Made by a program: the position numbers and the translations under genes. Positions 1 through 8,337 of a stretch of 64,000 nt of DNA are shown here, one piece after another. The notes below the pieces were generated by a model. That model was not told where the DNA came from. It did no database searches and saw only the letters and a list, made by a program, of their open reading frames with translations. The stretch is from CBDAMZ01 sp965197375. GTDB taxonomy: Bacteria > Acidobacteriota > Vicinamibacteria > Vicinamibacterales > UBA8438. Every line of letters starts with the position of its first letter. The first letter of the stretch is position 1. The stretch is from contig CBDAMZ010000008.1 in NCBI GenBank assembly GCA_965197375.1, positions 186,001-250,000 of the forward strand. Direction: 5' to 3'.

Positions 1-909
1 GTCGATCCTGTCGGCCAGGTCCTTAACGGTCATTCCCTCGGCCAGCGTGATCGTTCGAGTGATCGGCGGCGGCGGAGCGGTCATGGCCGGGGTGGTTTGC
101 GTTCGCACACGACGCTCTGCCGAGCGTCGGCCACCAAAACGGTGCTGCGGCCGAGGTGGTGGGCGGTACCCAACCGCAGGTCGCGGAGGAAGTTGTCGCG
201 CAGCTGGCGGTCGGATCGGGTGGGACGGGAGGGGTCTTGGGCCTCCGAGTGGTGGCTTGACTATCGGCGGCGCAGTACTTGGGGTAGCCGTCGCGCCAGT
301 GTCTATACGCGCGGACGCGGGAGGCTCCTCGACGCGCAGGCGTAGGACGGGCGGAACCACGCGGCCGGTTACCTGCGTGATAGTCGGGGCGGCGGGTGGC
401 GGCGCTTGGGCAACCGGCTTTGACGGCGGCTCAGCCGGCGCAGGTGCCGCGGTGACAGGGAGCTCCTCTGGTTCGACGGGTATGGTCGCCGCATCAGTTC
501 GTTCAGCGGCTTGTGCTTCCGCTGCCGCGCCCAGCGCGGCGTTGGCCGCTTCGGCCTGAGCCGTGGCTTCTTCGGCGGCTTTAACGGCCGCCACCTTGGC
601 GGCCTTTGCCGACTTTACCAGCCGTGGGGATCCGAGCTTCGGCTTGGTCGGTGCAGCTGGTTCTGGTTTGGCTGCCGTGCGCTTCCCGCCGCGGCGCGCC
701 GCCGGCTTTTTAGCAAACAGCTGCCCACTTGGTAGCTCGATGTTACGCTTGCGTGCAACTCGTTCGGCGAACTGCCGCGCCACGATCTCTTCGATCGTGC
801 TCGAGGCGCTCTTGACTTCGATCCCGTGCTGCTTGCGAAGTAAGTCGACGACGTCCTGGCTCGGGATACCTAGTACTTCCGCGACTCTGTAAATCCGGAT
901 CGTGGCCAC
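1..909 (-). CDS. infB: Translation initiation factor IF-2, N-terminal part (cut by window edge)
   Basis: The minus strand reads open for 303 codons from a GTG at 909 to the window edge. IF-2 is the GTPase that places initiator tRNA on the 30S subunit. The start (VATIRIYRVAEVLGIPSQ) is the IF2_N fold found at the front of IF-2. It is followed by a long low-complexity Ala/Pro/Lys/Arg linker and then ITLAEGMTVKDLADRID, the beginning of the second IF2_N domain. The G domain is not in the window. The GTG lies five bases past the nusA stop with an AAAGGG about ten bases upstream, so it is co-transcribed with nusA, as in most bacteria. The family assignment is firm; the sequence is incomplete at the C-terminus. 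Confidence 0.93.
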   Translation of the reverse strand, partial: MATIRIYRVAEVLGIPSQDVVDLLRKQHGIEVKSASSTIEEIVARQFAERVARKRNIELPSGQLFAKKPAARRGGKRTAAKPEPAAPTKPKLGSPRLVKSAKAAKVAAVKAAEEATAQAEAANAALGAAAEAQAAERTDAATIPVEPEELPVTAAPAPAEPPSKPVAQAPPPAAPTITQVTGRVVPPVLRLRVEEPPASARIDTGATATPSTAPPIVKPPLGGPRPLPSHPIRPPAARQLPPRPAVGYRPPPRPQHRFGGRRSAERRVRTQTTPAMTAPPPPITRTITLAEGMTVKDLADRID

Positions 910-914
910 GCGGC

Positions 915-2531
915 TCAGCCCTTTGCTAAGGTATCGTTCGTTGGCTTTGGCGGGGTTTCGCTTGCCTTCGGTCCGGCGGCGACCTCGGCTGCTTCGGCGG
1001 CCGCCCGCGCGACTGCGTCAACCTGCTCTCGTACGGTCGCCTGCAGTTGTTCTGCCGTCGCCTCATCGACGCCAGCCACCTTAGCGAGGTTGGCCGCCGT
1101 CGTCGCAAGTAGGCTGTCGGCGGTGTCGAGACCCGCATCGCCCAGCTGACGCAGCTGCTGCTCGTCAAGTCCGGGTAATGTCAACGCTGTTGTTTGCTGC
1201 GGCTTGGTTTCGCCTATCTCCGCCGGTCCGGTAGCGGCTTCGGCCGCTTCGGCGGCCGCCCGTGCGACCGCGTCGACCTGCTCCCGGACGGCTTCCCGCA
1301 GTTTTTCTGCCATCGCCTCATCGACACCGGCCACCTCAGCGAGGTTAGCTGCCGTCGTTTCGAGCAGGCTATCGGCGGTGTCGAGACCTGCGTCCCCTAG
1401 CTGACGTAGTTGCTGCGCGTCAAGCCCTGGCAGTGTTAGCGTTGCCGCTTCTTCGGTGGCACCCAACCCATCGAACTTAGCCTCAATTTCGCGACGCTTT
1501 TCCTCCTCGCTCTTGATATCGATCTTCCAGCCTGTCAGCTTCGCGGCGAGACGGACGTTTTGGCCCTTCGTGCCGATGGCCAGCGAGAGTTGCCTATCCT
1601 CGACGACGACTTCGATAACCCTCGCGACGTCGTCGACGATCGTCACACTTTGCACCCTTGCTGGGCTGATACCGTTTGTGACGAAAACAAGTGGATCATC
1701 GGACCACTCGACGATATCGATTTTCTCCCCGCGCAGTTCCCGGATGATCGCTTGCACGCGCGTACCCTTTATCCCGACGCACGCACCAACCGGATCGACG
1801 TCGCGCTCGCGCGAGTGGACAGCCACTTTGGCGCGATCGCCAGCTTCTCGCACGGCGCCCCGGATCGAGACCGTCCCGTCGTAGATTTCCGGCACTTCCT
1901 GCTCGAATAATTTGATCAACAAGACCGGGTCGGTTCGTGAAAGGATGATCTGCGGTCCTTTGGTGTTCTTATTGACCTCTCGGATGACAACGCGGATACG
2001 GTCCCCAGGGTTGTAATTCTCGGCGCGCGACTGCTCGCGCCGGGGCAGCAGCGCCTCGACGCGGCCTGCCTCCACGACAATATCGCCGTTCTCGAAGCGC
2101 TTTACCGTGCCGCCGATGACTTCGCCCAGCCGATCGCTGTACTCGGCGTACACGTTCTCGCGCTCAGCCTCGCGAACCTTCTGGAAGATGACCTGCTTGG
2201 CCGTTTGCGCCGCGATGCGCCCGAGCACTTCGGTCGACTTCGGAAATTCGACTTCCATGTCAACTTCCGCTTCGTCGCCATACAGCTCTTTCGCATCCGG
2301 GAGGGAGATTTCGGTGGCCGCGTCTTGCACCTCGTCGACGATTTGGCGGACGGTGTACAGCTCAACCTGTCCCGTTTCCTGATTAAACTTCGTGCGCAGA
2401 TTCTCGCTCGATTTGTAGTAGTTACGGGAGGCGGTGAGCACGGCATCTTCGATGGCCGCGATGATTATATCCGGCTCGATGCCCTTCTCCTTGGCCAGCG
2501 CCACGATCGTTTGCTGCACCGGATTGTTCAT
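915..2531 (-). CDS. nusA: Transcription termination/antitermination factor NusA
   Basis: NusA binds RNA polymerase and nascent RNA and controls pausing, termination and antitermination. The 538-residue protein begins with the NusA N-terminal domain (MNNPVQQTIVALAKEKGIE), followed by an S1 domain around residues 135-200 and two KH domains up to about 345 (VGACVGIKGTRVQAI; LAIGTKGQNVRLAAKLTGW). The C-terminal part carries two near-identical units of about 72 residues starting at 365 and 450, each LTLPGLD-QQLRQLGDAGLD followed by an Ala/Glu-rich helix. They resemble the acidic helix-hairpin-helix repeats of some NusA proteins. It sits between rimP and infB in the standard order. ATG start at 2531. 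Confidence 0.96.
   Translation of the reverse strand: MNNPVQQTIVALAKEKGIEPDIIIAAIEDAVLTASRNYYKSSENLRTKFNQETGQVELYTVRQIVDEVQDAATEISLPDAKELYGDEAEVDMEVEFPKSTEVLGRIAAQTAKQVIFQKVREAERENVYAEYSDRLGEVIGGTVKRFENGDIVVEAGRVEALLPRREQSRAENYNPGDRIRVVIREVNKNTKGPQIILSRTDPVLLIKLFEQEVPEIYDGTVSIRGAVREAGDRAKVAVHSRERDVDPVGACVGIKGTRVQAIIRELRGEKIDIVEWSDDPLVFVTNGISPARVQSVTIVDDVARVIEVVVEDRQLSLAIGTKGQNVRLAAKLTGWKIDIKSEEEKRREIEAKFDGLGATEEAATLTLPGLDAQQLRQLGDAGLDTADSLLETTAANLAEVAGVDEAMAEKLREAVREQVDAVARAAAEAAEAATGPAEIGETKPQQTTALTLPGLDEQQLRQLGDAGLDTADSLLATTAANLAKVAGVDEATAEQLQATVREQVDAVARAAAEAAEVAAGPKASETPPKPTNDTLAKG
969..1439 (-). repeat. Tandem duplication inside nusA (two units, about 216 bp each)
   Basis: Bases 1224-1439 (residues 365-436 of NusA) and 969-1184 (residues 450-521) encode nearly the same 72-residue unit, separated by 13 residues. 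Identity is visible at both protein and DNA level, including the shared stretch coding for LRQLGDAGLDTADSLL and VREQVDAVARAAAEAAE. This is an in-frame domain duplication rather than a mobile repeat. Confidence 0.85.
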
Positions 2532-2542
2532 GCTCTACTTTA

Positions 2543-3067
2543 CTAAAATTCCACTTCTAACCTAGCCCGCCTGACGACCGACCACGGGATCCGATGCAAG
2601 CGCCGATGGGCCCTGAGTACCACCCACCCGCTGCCGGTTTCGACTTCTTCGACCCCGACGACACGGCCAACCAGATGGTGTTGGCCGTTCACCGCCTCGG
2701 AGGTAACGAAACTGGCGAGCCGGCCCTGAAAGCGCTGGCAATCACCAAGGTGCCGTAGCGGGCGATCCAGTCCTGGAGACGAGATCTCCAACGTATACGC
2801 ATGGTCCAATGTGACTTCGGCGTCGAGCACGGCGCTGAGGTCCTTGCTTACCCGCTGACAGTCCGTGACGCTGATGACCTCGCCGTTCTGGGCATGATCG
2901 GCGTCACCAGGTGGTCGATCGATGACGACCCGAAGGATCCACCCGATCGACTCCCTCCGGAACTGAACGTCGAAGATCTCGAGCCCGCAGTCCCGCACGA
3001 CGCAACCGGCAATCGACCGGAGCTGACCTAGCGAACTACCGACGGCGGGGCGATCGTCCTGACCCAC
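2543..3067 (-). CDS. rimP: Ribosome maturation factor RimP
   Basis: RimP assists assembly of the 30S ribosomal subunit. The core is recognisable from IAGCVVRDCGLEIFDVQFRR through TLEISSPGLDRPL, the signature of the family, to a C-terminal SH3-like domain. The open frame extends upstream to 3184, but that extension runs through an intrinsic terminator hairpin at 3102-3125 and does not look like RimP. I therefore place the start at a GTG at 3067, giving 174 residues, near the family's usual length of 150-200. It is the first gene of rimP-nusA-infB; the gap to nusA is 11 bases. Confidence 0.9.
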   Translation of the reverse strand: MGQDDRPAVGSSLGQLRSIAGCVVRDCGLEIFDVQFRRESIGWILRVVIDRPPGDADHAQNGEVISVTDCQRVSKDLSAVLDAEVTLDHAYTLEISSPGLDRPLRHLGDCQRFQGRLASFVTSEAVNGQHHLVGRVVGVEEVETGSGWVVLRAHRRLHRIPWSVVRRARLEVEF

Positions 3068-3093
3068 GGCGCACCACGGTCGCTCAGCACCCT

Positions 3094-3125
3094 GAAAAAC
3101 AAAAAGTGGGCAAACGCCCACTTTT
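3094..3125 (-). terminator. Intrinsic terminator between asnS and rimP
   Basis: On the minus strand the sequence AAAAGTGGGC-GTTT-GCCCACTTTT forms a perfect 10-bp stem with a 4-base loop (3102-3111 pairs with 3116-3125). It is followed by a T-rich run TTTTTGTTTTTC down to 3094. It lies 116 bases after the asnS stop and just before the rimP start, so it should end asnS-side transcription and separate the two operons. Confidence 0.85.
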
Positions 3126-3240
3126 ACGCAACTCGGCGTCAACGTACCAGCGCCACTATAGCACGATGGAAATGAGCACGGCAACGCAGCTGCGCCCTAT
3201 TACTTCCCCTGTGACGGGGCATGGCGCGCCCGGTACGGTC

Positions 3241-4542
3241 TCACGGCGTCAGGCGGTGCAGCATGCGGGGGTACGGAATCGTCTCACGGACGTGCTCCAG
3301 ACCGCAGATCCACGCAAGGACGCGTTCGACTCCCATCCCGAAGCCTGCATGTGGGACGCTACCGTAGCGCCGCAGGTCCAGATACCACTCGAAGGCTTCT
3401 TGCGGTAGGTCGGCTGTCTTGATGCGCTCTAGGAGCACATCGTAGTCGTCAAGTCTCGCACCACCGCCGATGATCTCGCCGTAGCCCTCTGGGGCCAGCA
3501 CATCAACTGAGAGCGAGATCCCCGGGCGCTTGGGGTCAGGCTTCATGTAGAAGGCCTTTACGGCATCGGGGAACCGGTGCACCGCGACCGGCCGATCGAA
3601 ATGACTCGCCATGACGGTTTCGTCTGCCCCCCCGAAGTCGCCCCCCCACTCGAACGGGAGCCCGTGATCTCTGAGGATCTGGACAGCTTCGTCGTAGCTC
3701 ACCCGCGGGAATGGTGCCCGCACTAACTCGAGTGGCGCCGGGTCCCGCTGGAGCTCCGCCAACTCGCGCCGGCGGGTTTCGAGCACGCGCTCGACAATTG
3801 AGACGACTAACGCTTCGGCCAGATCCATGGCGTCATCTAGTGTTGCATAAGCCATTTCCGGCTCGACCATCCAGAATTCGGTGAGGTGACGCCGGGTCTT
3901 CGATTTTTCGGCGCGGAAGGTTGGACCGAAGCAATAGACTCGGCCGAGGGCCATCGCGTTAGCCTCGTTGTAGAGTTGCCCGCTCTGCGTGAGGTAAGCC
4001 GTTCGGTCGTCGAAGTACGCAACCGGAAAGAGTGTCAGCGCGCCCTCGCAGGCCGTGGGCGTAAAGATGGGTGCATCGACGAGAATGAACCCTCGGCTGT
4101 TGAAAAAGTCACGAATGGCGTTGATGAGCTCATGCCGTACCCGCAGGATCGCCTGCTGTCGCCGGCTTCGAATCCACAGATGGCGTTTGTCGAGCAGATA
4201 GTCAATCCCGTGTTCCTTCGGCGTGATGGGGTAGTCGTGTGACGCGCTGGCCACTTCGAGCTGTGAAACGTCGACCTCGTATCCTCCTGGTGCGCGTTGG
4301 TCGGCGCGGACTGTCCCCTGGATTATGAGCGCGGTCTCCTGTCCCAGGTGGTTGGCCCGTTTGAACGTTTCATCACCGACGGTCACTTTAGACATGACAG
4401 CCTGGATGAAACCGGTACCGTCGCGAATGGTCAGGAAGTGAATCTTGCCACTCGAGCGGCGTTTGTACAGCCAGCCGCGCAAAGTCACCTGATTGCCGAC
4501 GCGATTCTGAATCTGGTCGATGTAGGTAGGTTCAGGGCTCAT
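3241..4542 (-). CDS. asnS: Asparagine--tRNA ligase
   Basis: This class II aminoacyl-tRNA synthetase charges tRNA-Asn with asparagine. The 433-residue protein has an N-terminal OB-fold anticodon-binding domain (VTLRGWLYKRRSSGKIHFLT, about residues 18-105) and a class II catalytic core. Visible motifs are motif 2 (FGPTFRAEKSKTRRHLTEFW) and motif 3 (GFGMGVERVLAWICGL), ending in the AsnRS-type tail RETIPYPRMLHRL. Length and tail favour AsnRS over AspRS, which normally carries an insertion domain. ATG start; no clear Shine-Dalgarno. It begins nine bases after the upstream kinase gene, so it is probably the last gene of that operon, ahead of the terminator. Confidence 0.93.
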   Translation of the reverse strand: MSPEPTYIDQIQNRVGNQVTLRGWLYKRRSSGKIHFLTIRDGTGFIQAVMSKVTVGDETFKRANHLGQETALIIQGTVRADQRAPGGYEVDVSQLEVASASHDYPITPKEHGIDYLLDKRHLWIRSRRQQAILRVRHELINAIRDFFNSRGFILVDAPIFTPTACEGALTLFPVAYFDDRTAYLTQSGQLYNEANAMALGRVYCFGPTFRAEKSKTRRHLTEFWMVEPEMAYATLDDAMDLAEALVVSIVERVLETRRRELAELQRDPAPLELVRAPFPRVSYDEAVQILRDHGLPFEWGGDFGGADETVMASHFDRPVAVHRFPDAVKAFYMKPDPKRPGISLSVDVLAPEGYGEIIGGGARLDDYDVLLERIKTADLPQEAFEWYLDLRRYGSVPHAGFGMGVERVLAWICGLEHVRETIPYPRMLHRLTP

Positions 4543-4551
4543 GACGCAAGA

Positions 4552-5571
4552 TTACTGGAGTTCGTCGAGGTGCGCGGCCAGAAGATCGCGGAGTTTGGCG
4601 AACCTGGCGTTGCGCTCGAAGGTGTCTCGTACGTAGGACAGTGTTCTGGGAATCGCGTCCAGATAGCGTGGATTTCTGTGAACCACGATCTGGCAGCCGA
4701 AGGTTCCTAAGGCCTTTAGGTTACGCTGCGCTGCCATTAGATCGAACCGCCGGCGGAAATCTGAGGGCTGTGCCGGCTGGGCATGCTCGACCCAGCGCTC
4801 AAGCATGTGTTCGACGAACGGCTCGCCGAGATCGACGTACGAGTCGCGGAGGAGCGAGACGAGGTCGTACGTGTCAGGTCCCATCCGCGCGTCCTGGAAA
4901 TCGATGACGTGCAGCTGTCCGTCGTGCACCATCAAATTCCGGCTGTGATAGTCGCGGTGACATAAAACGCGCGGTTCGGCGGCGAGCTCGCGCGCTAAGG
5001 TTAGGAACTCGTCGTCGAGCGCGACCCGCTCGGACGCGGCGACCGCACGCCCGCGATGTCCAACAAGGAAGTGCTCGACAAAGAACTCCAGCTCGGATGT
5101 CAGTTTATCCACGTCAAAAGCGAAATCGAACGGCAGGTAAGCCGGAGACGCCAACCGTTGCCCCTCACGCTGCATGACCTCGAGCACCCCGATGGCTTCC
5201 TCGTAGCGAGCCATCCGTTCAGCGTCGGACGCGCTAACGAGATGGTTTTGCAGGGTGACATCCCCGAGGTCTTCGAGCACCAAGATGCCGAGGTCGGCTG
5301 CTGCGTCCTGAACGGCTGGGACAGGAATTCCCATACGTTCGAATAATCTCGCCACGTTGACGAAGGGAAGCGTCGCCAGATCAATTGGCCCCGGGTGGAC
5401 TACTAACACGCGCGTCGGCCCACCCGGCGGACACAGACGAACGAAGCGGCGGGCTGAAGCATCGCCCGCCAGTTCGCGGACCGCCGTGCGGCCGACGGGG
5501 AGACCGGCGCGTTCGACGTAGGTCTGGACGCGTTTATTGGTGGACGGTTGATGTGAGCTGTAGCTGGACAT
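4552..5571 (-). CDS. amgK: AmgK-like sugar kinase (aminoglycoside phosphotransferase fold)
   Basis: Predicted cytosolic small-molecule kinase of 339 residues. The APH-type catalytic loop HRDYHSRN is at about 205-212 and the metal-binding IDFQDARMGPDTYDL at 223-237. The N-lobe motif AGDASARRFVRL (35-46) and the overall layout match AmgK, the anomeric MurNAc/GlcNAc kinase of peptidoglycan recycling. The neighbouring MurU-like nucleotidyltransferase strengthens this: the pair would turn MurNAc into UDP-MurNAc, bypassing de novo synthesis. The frame is open to 5754, but that would overrun the upstream gene; the ATG at 5571 leaves a 16-base gap. Substrate is inferred from family and context. Confidence 0.8.
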   Translation of the reverse strand: MSSYSSHQPSTNKRVQTYVERAGLPVGRTAVRELAGDASARRFVRLCPPGGPTRVLVVHPGPIDLATLPFVNVARLFERMGIPVPAVQDAAADLGILVLEDLGDVTLQNHLVSASDAERMARYEEAIGVLEVMQREGQRLASPAYLPFDFAFDVDKLTSELEFFVEHFLVGHRGRAVAASERVALDDEFLTLARELAAEPRVLCHRDYHSRNLMVHDGQLHVIDFQDARMGPDTYDLVSLLRDSYVDLGEPFVEHMLERWVEHAQPAQPSDFRRRFDLMAAQRNLKALGTFGCQIVVHRNPRYLDAIPRTLSYVRDTFERNARFAKLRDLLAAHLDELQ

Positions 5572-5587
5572 AGAACACTGCGTTGAT

Positions 5588-6580
5588 TCAGCCGACCGGT
5601 TTATTGGAGGCGCTGACCGGGGGTGAGAGCGGAGCCACGAGCAGATCGCCCATGCGTTGCTGGAACGCCGTCCGGGCACGACCAGATTCCGTGACGACCG
5701 CCTGGCGTTCGAGCCGACATCGGCGTGGCAGCCGCACACCGTCTGCCAGCACACAGTCGATCACGTGGCACTCCTCGGCGACCTCGACGTGGTCCCAGAC
5801 TGCGGTGCGGAGCACCGATGCGGTTGGGTGGATGGTCGATCCCTCGCCGACGGGGAGGGCTCCGAGACCTTCTTGCTCTGCAATCGCGAGCGATGTCGTG
5901 AGGTAATCACGCGGGGTACCGATGTCGTGAAAGCTGGCTGTCACGGCGTGCGCGTGAATGGTGTGCGATCGGCGGGCAATGAGCGCATCGTAGGTGCCAC
6001 CTATTGTGGCGGCCGGCTTGCCCTCCGGCAGATCAGCGAACACTGACGCCTCGACCAGCTGCACGCCGACGAAATGGTGCGCGGTGCCGTGGCCGGGCGG
6101 CGTGAAACCCTGAATCCAGCCGTTGTCGTCGACAATGACCCCTCCGTAGCGCTTCGGTGCAAGGTTCCGAGTGAGCGCGAGCGTTACCAACGCATCGGTC
6201 TGCACATGTGAAGACCGAAGCGCCTGGAGTGGGATGTCTGTCAGTGTGTCGCCATTGACGATAAAAAATCGTGAGCCGAGGAGTGGGAGCGCATGTCGCG
6301 GCCCGCCGGCTGAGCCGAGAAGGGTGGGTTCCCACGAATAGCGAACCGAGACGCCAGCTGCTTCTCCGTATCCCACCACGCGCGTGATCGTTTCCGGCTT
6401 GTGATGGAGATTTAGCACAACATCGCTGACTCCCTCGCGGGCAAGCCAGGCGAGCACTCTCAGGATCAGCGGCGTGCCGGCAATCGGCACGGCCGTCTTT
6501 GCGCGGGCGTACGTCAGTGGTGCCAGACGTGTGCCGAGTCCCGCTGTTAGGACGATGGCTGGGGGAAGAGGTTCGCTCAA
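5588..6580 (-). CDS. murU: MurU-like sugar-1-phosphate nucleotidyltransferase
   Basis: 330-residue NDP-sugar pyrophosphorylase. The nucleotide-binding signature LTAGLGTRLAPLT is at 11-23, a lysine in ARAKTAVPIAG follows, and the metal-binding NGDTL is at 109-113. After the Rossmann-like domain comes a C-terminal region with hexapeptide-like periodicity (STIHPTASVLRTAVWDHVEV), absent from the short Pseudomonas MurU. Next to the AmgK-like kinase it is best read as the uridylyltransferase making UDP-MurNAc, although mannose- or glucose-1-phosphate guanylyl/uridylyltransferase activity is possible. Its ATG overlaps the CYTH gene stop by four bases (ATGA), so the two are translationally coupled. 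Confidence 0.78.
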   Translation of the reverse strand: MSEPLPPAIVLTAGLGTRLAPLTYARAKTAVPIAGTPLILRVLAWLAREGVSDVVLNLHHKPETITRVVGYGEAAGVSVRYSWEPTLLGSAGGPRHALPLLGSRFFIVNGDTLTDIPLQALRSSHVQTDALVTLALTRNLAPKRYGGVIVDDNGWIQGFTPPGHGTAHHFVGVQLVEASVFADLPEGKPAATIGGTYDALIARRSHTIHAHAVTASFHDIGTPRDYLTTSLAIAEQEGLGALPVGEGSTIHPTASVLRTAVWDHVEVAEECHVIDCVLADGVRLPRRCRLERQAVVTESGRARTAFQQRMGDLLVAPLSPPVSASNKPVG

Positions 6581-7131
6581 GGGTCGATGATCATGTGGGT
6601 GGTAGACAGGCCACGTCTCTCGCAGTGCTTCTCGAAGAGGGTACGATACGAATCGACAATGTAGTCCTCGGGGGTGCGCCCCAGTGCCCGTGCAAGCTCA
6701 GCGATCCCGTCTTCGCCACCCTCGAGCTCAACGAACGTACCGAGCGGCGTCTTGTCGATCGCGACAACGACGCCACCGCGCTCGAACTCTTTGCGGTACT
6801 TCTGGCAGTGAAATGAGAGATTCAGCCCGAGCTTCTCGAAGACCCGAAGTAGGAGACTCCCATCGGTGACGCCGGTCTCAAGCTCCTCGCGTACCTTCAT
6901 GGAGGCCCGCTGAGGCGCGCTCTTAAAGGCTAACGTCGAAACGCCATTCTCCGTGCGTACACGTAGGGCACAGGCCTTTCGACGCAGGCGGCCGTCGGCC
7001 GAATCGAGTAGCCGGTCGTCCTGCAGCCGGCGGGCTCGCACCAGTATTGCACCGATTGCCTCGACCGCAGCTCGAGCGGCCTCCGGTGAATCGAATCGAA
7101 GCTTGAACTCCCGTTCGACCGGGTTCGTCAC
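6577..7131 (-). CDS. CYTH domain protein (class IV adenylate cyclase / triphosphatase type)
   Basis: 184-residue protein with the CYTH signature ExExK at the N-terminus (VEREFKLRF, residues 5-13). It also has the alternating charged strands of the triphosphate tunnel fold (ALRVRTENGVSTLAFK; KVREELETGV; VVVAIDKTPLGTFVELEGG). The family includes adenylate cyclases, thiamine-triphosphatases and inorganic triphosphatases; the substrate here is unknown. GTG start. It overlaps the MurU-like gene by four bases, so it probably shares that operon, but no direct link to peptidoglycan recycling is visible. Confidence 0.83.
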   Translation of the reverse strand: MTNPVEREFKLRFDSPEAARAAVEAIGAILVRARRLQDDRLLDSADGRLRRKACALRVRTENGVSTLAFKSAPQRASMKVREELETGVTDGSLLLRVFEKLGLNLSFHCQKYRKEFERGGVVVAIDKTPLGTFVELEGGEDGIAELARALGRTPEDYIVDSYRTLFEKHCERRGLSTTHMIIDP

Positions 7132-7186
7132 CTGATGGATTTCCTCACTCAGAAAGAAATACTACCTCCTAGGGACGCTGAAGCCA

Positions 7187-8335
7187 TTAGGTTACACGCA
7201 CCCGATACGAGCAGCCGGCGAGCTTCGGCAATCCGACCCGCTTGCCAAAGATAAGGACCTTGTGTGTGCTCCCGAGGCCGCCTGGTAGCAGCAAGGTCTT
7301 CATTGCCAGTCGGCGCCTGATGGAATATAGGTCATTTCCTGCCGCCTGTTCGAGACGAGCAGCCGCCCCGAGGCCCAGCAGGAAATAGGTCTGGTCGAGT
7401 ACGCCGAGCGTTTGGAGACCGGCCTGCTCTGCGGCTTTTCGCACCGCGGTCAAGTCGACATGTGCCGTGATGTCTCGCTCGCCGGAGTCTGCGAGCCACG
7501 GCGGGGTGCCCGAGGTGTGGTCGCTGGCTGCGCGGTGGTGGTGATAGGTTGTCAGGGTGCCATCGGCGTGAGTTGGCGAGTAGAGTTCCGCCGCCTCGTG
7601 GCCGTAGTCGACCACGAGGACAAAACCGCGCTCGAGTCGGCGCGCAGCATGCTCGATCCAGGCAATTGCTGCCGGATTGATCTCGGCGCGCCATCCAGGC
7701 TCGAGCTTGATCCCCCATCGTTCGATGTGCCGACCGACGCTCGGGGCCGATAGCGGTCCCACGCGTTCCACGAGCCGGTCTCCGCGCACATCGACGTAGA
7801 CCTCCGCCAGCCCGTCCTTAGTCATGACGACGACGTGCGGCGGCACGGCATCGAGTAATTCGTTGGCGAAGATGACACCAGAGACCAGCGGGGGAAGATC
7901 GGCGGCAGAGGCGACCAGCTTCGAGACATGGCGCTTAAGTGTCAGCGTATGGGCGGCGCGTGCCGTCGGGCTACGCTCGGCCAGGCTCAGGCGGACCGCG
8001 GCATAGAACTCAGGGTCTCTAGCGGCGGCGGTGTCGAGGATGTCCTGTGCCAGCTGACCGCGTCCGGCCGCGGCCTCAACCAGGTCGAACGTCGATGTGT
8101 GAGGGTCTGATGCGCGGAGCAAGCGCCACATCTCAGCGAACTGCACTGCTAGCAGCTCGCCAAAGAGCGGCCCTAGATCGACGCTAGTAAAGAAGTCGCC
8201 CGTGCGCCCGGACCGCTGATCGGTCCGGGCGTAATAGCCAAACTCTGGATGATAGAGCGCCAGTTCGACGTACGTCGCGAGGGGCAGCGGACCCTCGGCT
8301 CGGATCCGCTGAACAATCACCTCACGGAGTGCCAT
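7187..8335 (-). CDS. MidA/NDUFAF7-family SAM-dependent methyltransferase
   Basis: 382-residue protein of the MidA-like (DUF185) methyltransferase family; the mitochondrial member methylates an arginine of complex I subunit NDUFS2. Recognisable features are the N-terminal LALYHPEFGYYAR, the SAM-binding TFDLVEAAAGRGQLAQDIL (a variant of the usual E-x-G-x-G-x-L), FANELLDAVPPHVV, and the strand LVVDYGHEAAELY. It starts two bases after the HtrA stop, indicating co-transcription. The bacterial substrate is unknown. Confidence 0.85.
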   Translation of the reverse strand: MALREVIVQRIRAEGPLPLATYVELALYHPEFGYYARTDQRSGRTGDFFTSVDLGPLFGELLAVQFAEMWRLLRASDPHTSTFDLVEAAAGRGQLAQDILDTAAARDPEFYAAVRLSLAERSPTARAAHTLTLKRHVSKLVASAADLPPLVSGVIFANELLDAVPPHVVVMTKDGLAEVYVDVRGDRLVERVGPLSAPSVGRHIERWGIKLEPGWRAEINPAAIAWIEHAARRLERGFVLVVDYGHEAAELYSPTHADGTLTTYHHHRAASDHTSGTPPWLADSGERDITAHVDLTAVRKAAEQAGLQTLGVLDQTYFLLGLGAAARLEQAAGNDLYSIRRRLAMKTLLLPGGLGSTHKVLIFGKRVGLPKLAGCSYRVRVT

Positions 8336-8337
8336 CC

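Noticed and set aside
47..559. Long plus-strand ORF over the left edge
   Set aside because: It is antisense to the low-complexity IF-2 linker; its Gly/Arg-rich composition is a mirror of Ala/Pro coding on the minus strand.
4297..4710. 137-codon plus-strand ORF
   Set aside because: Antisense to asnS and the kinase gene; no Shine-Dalgarno.
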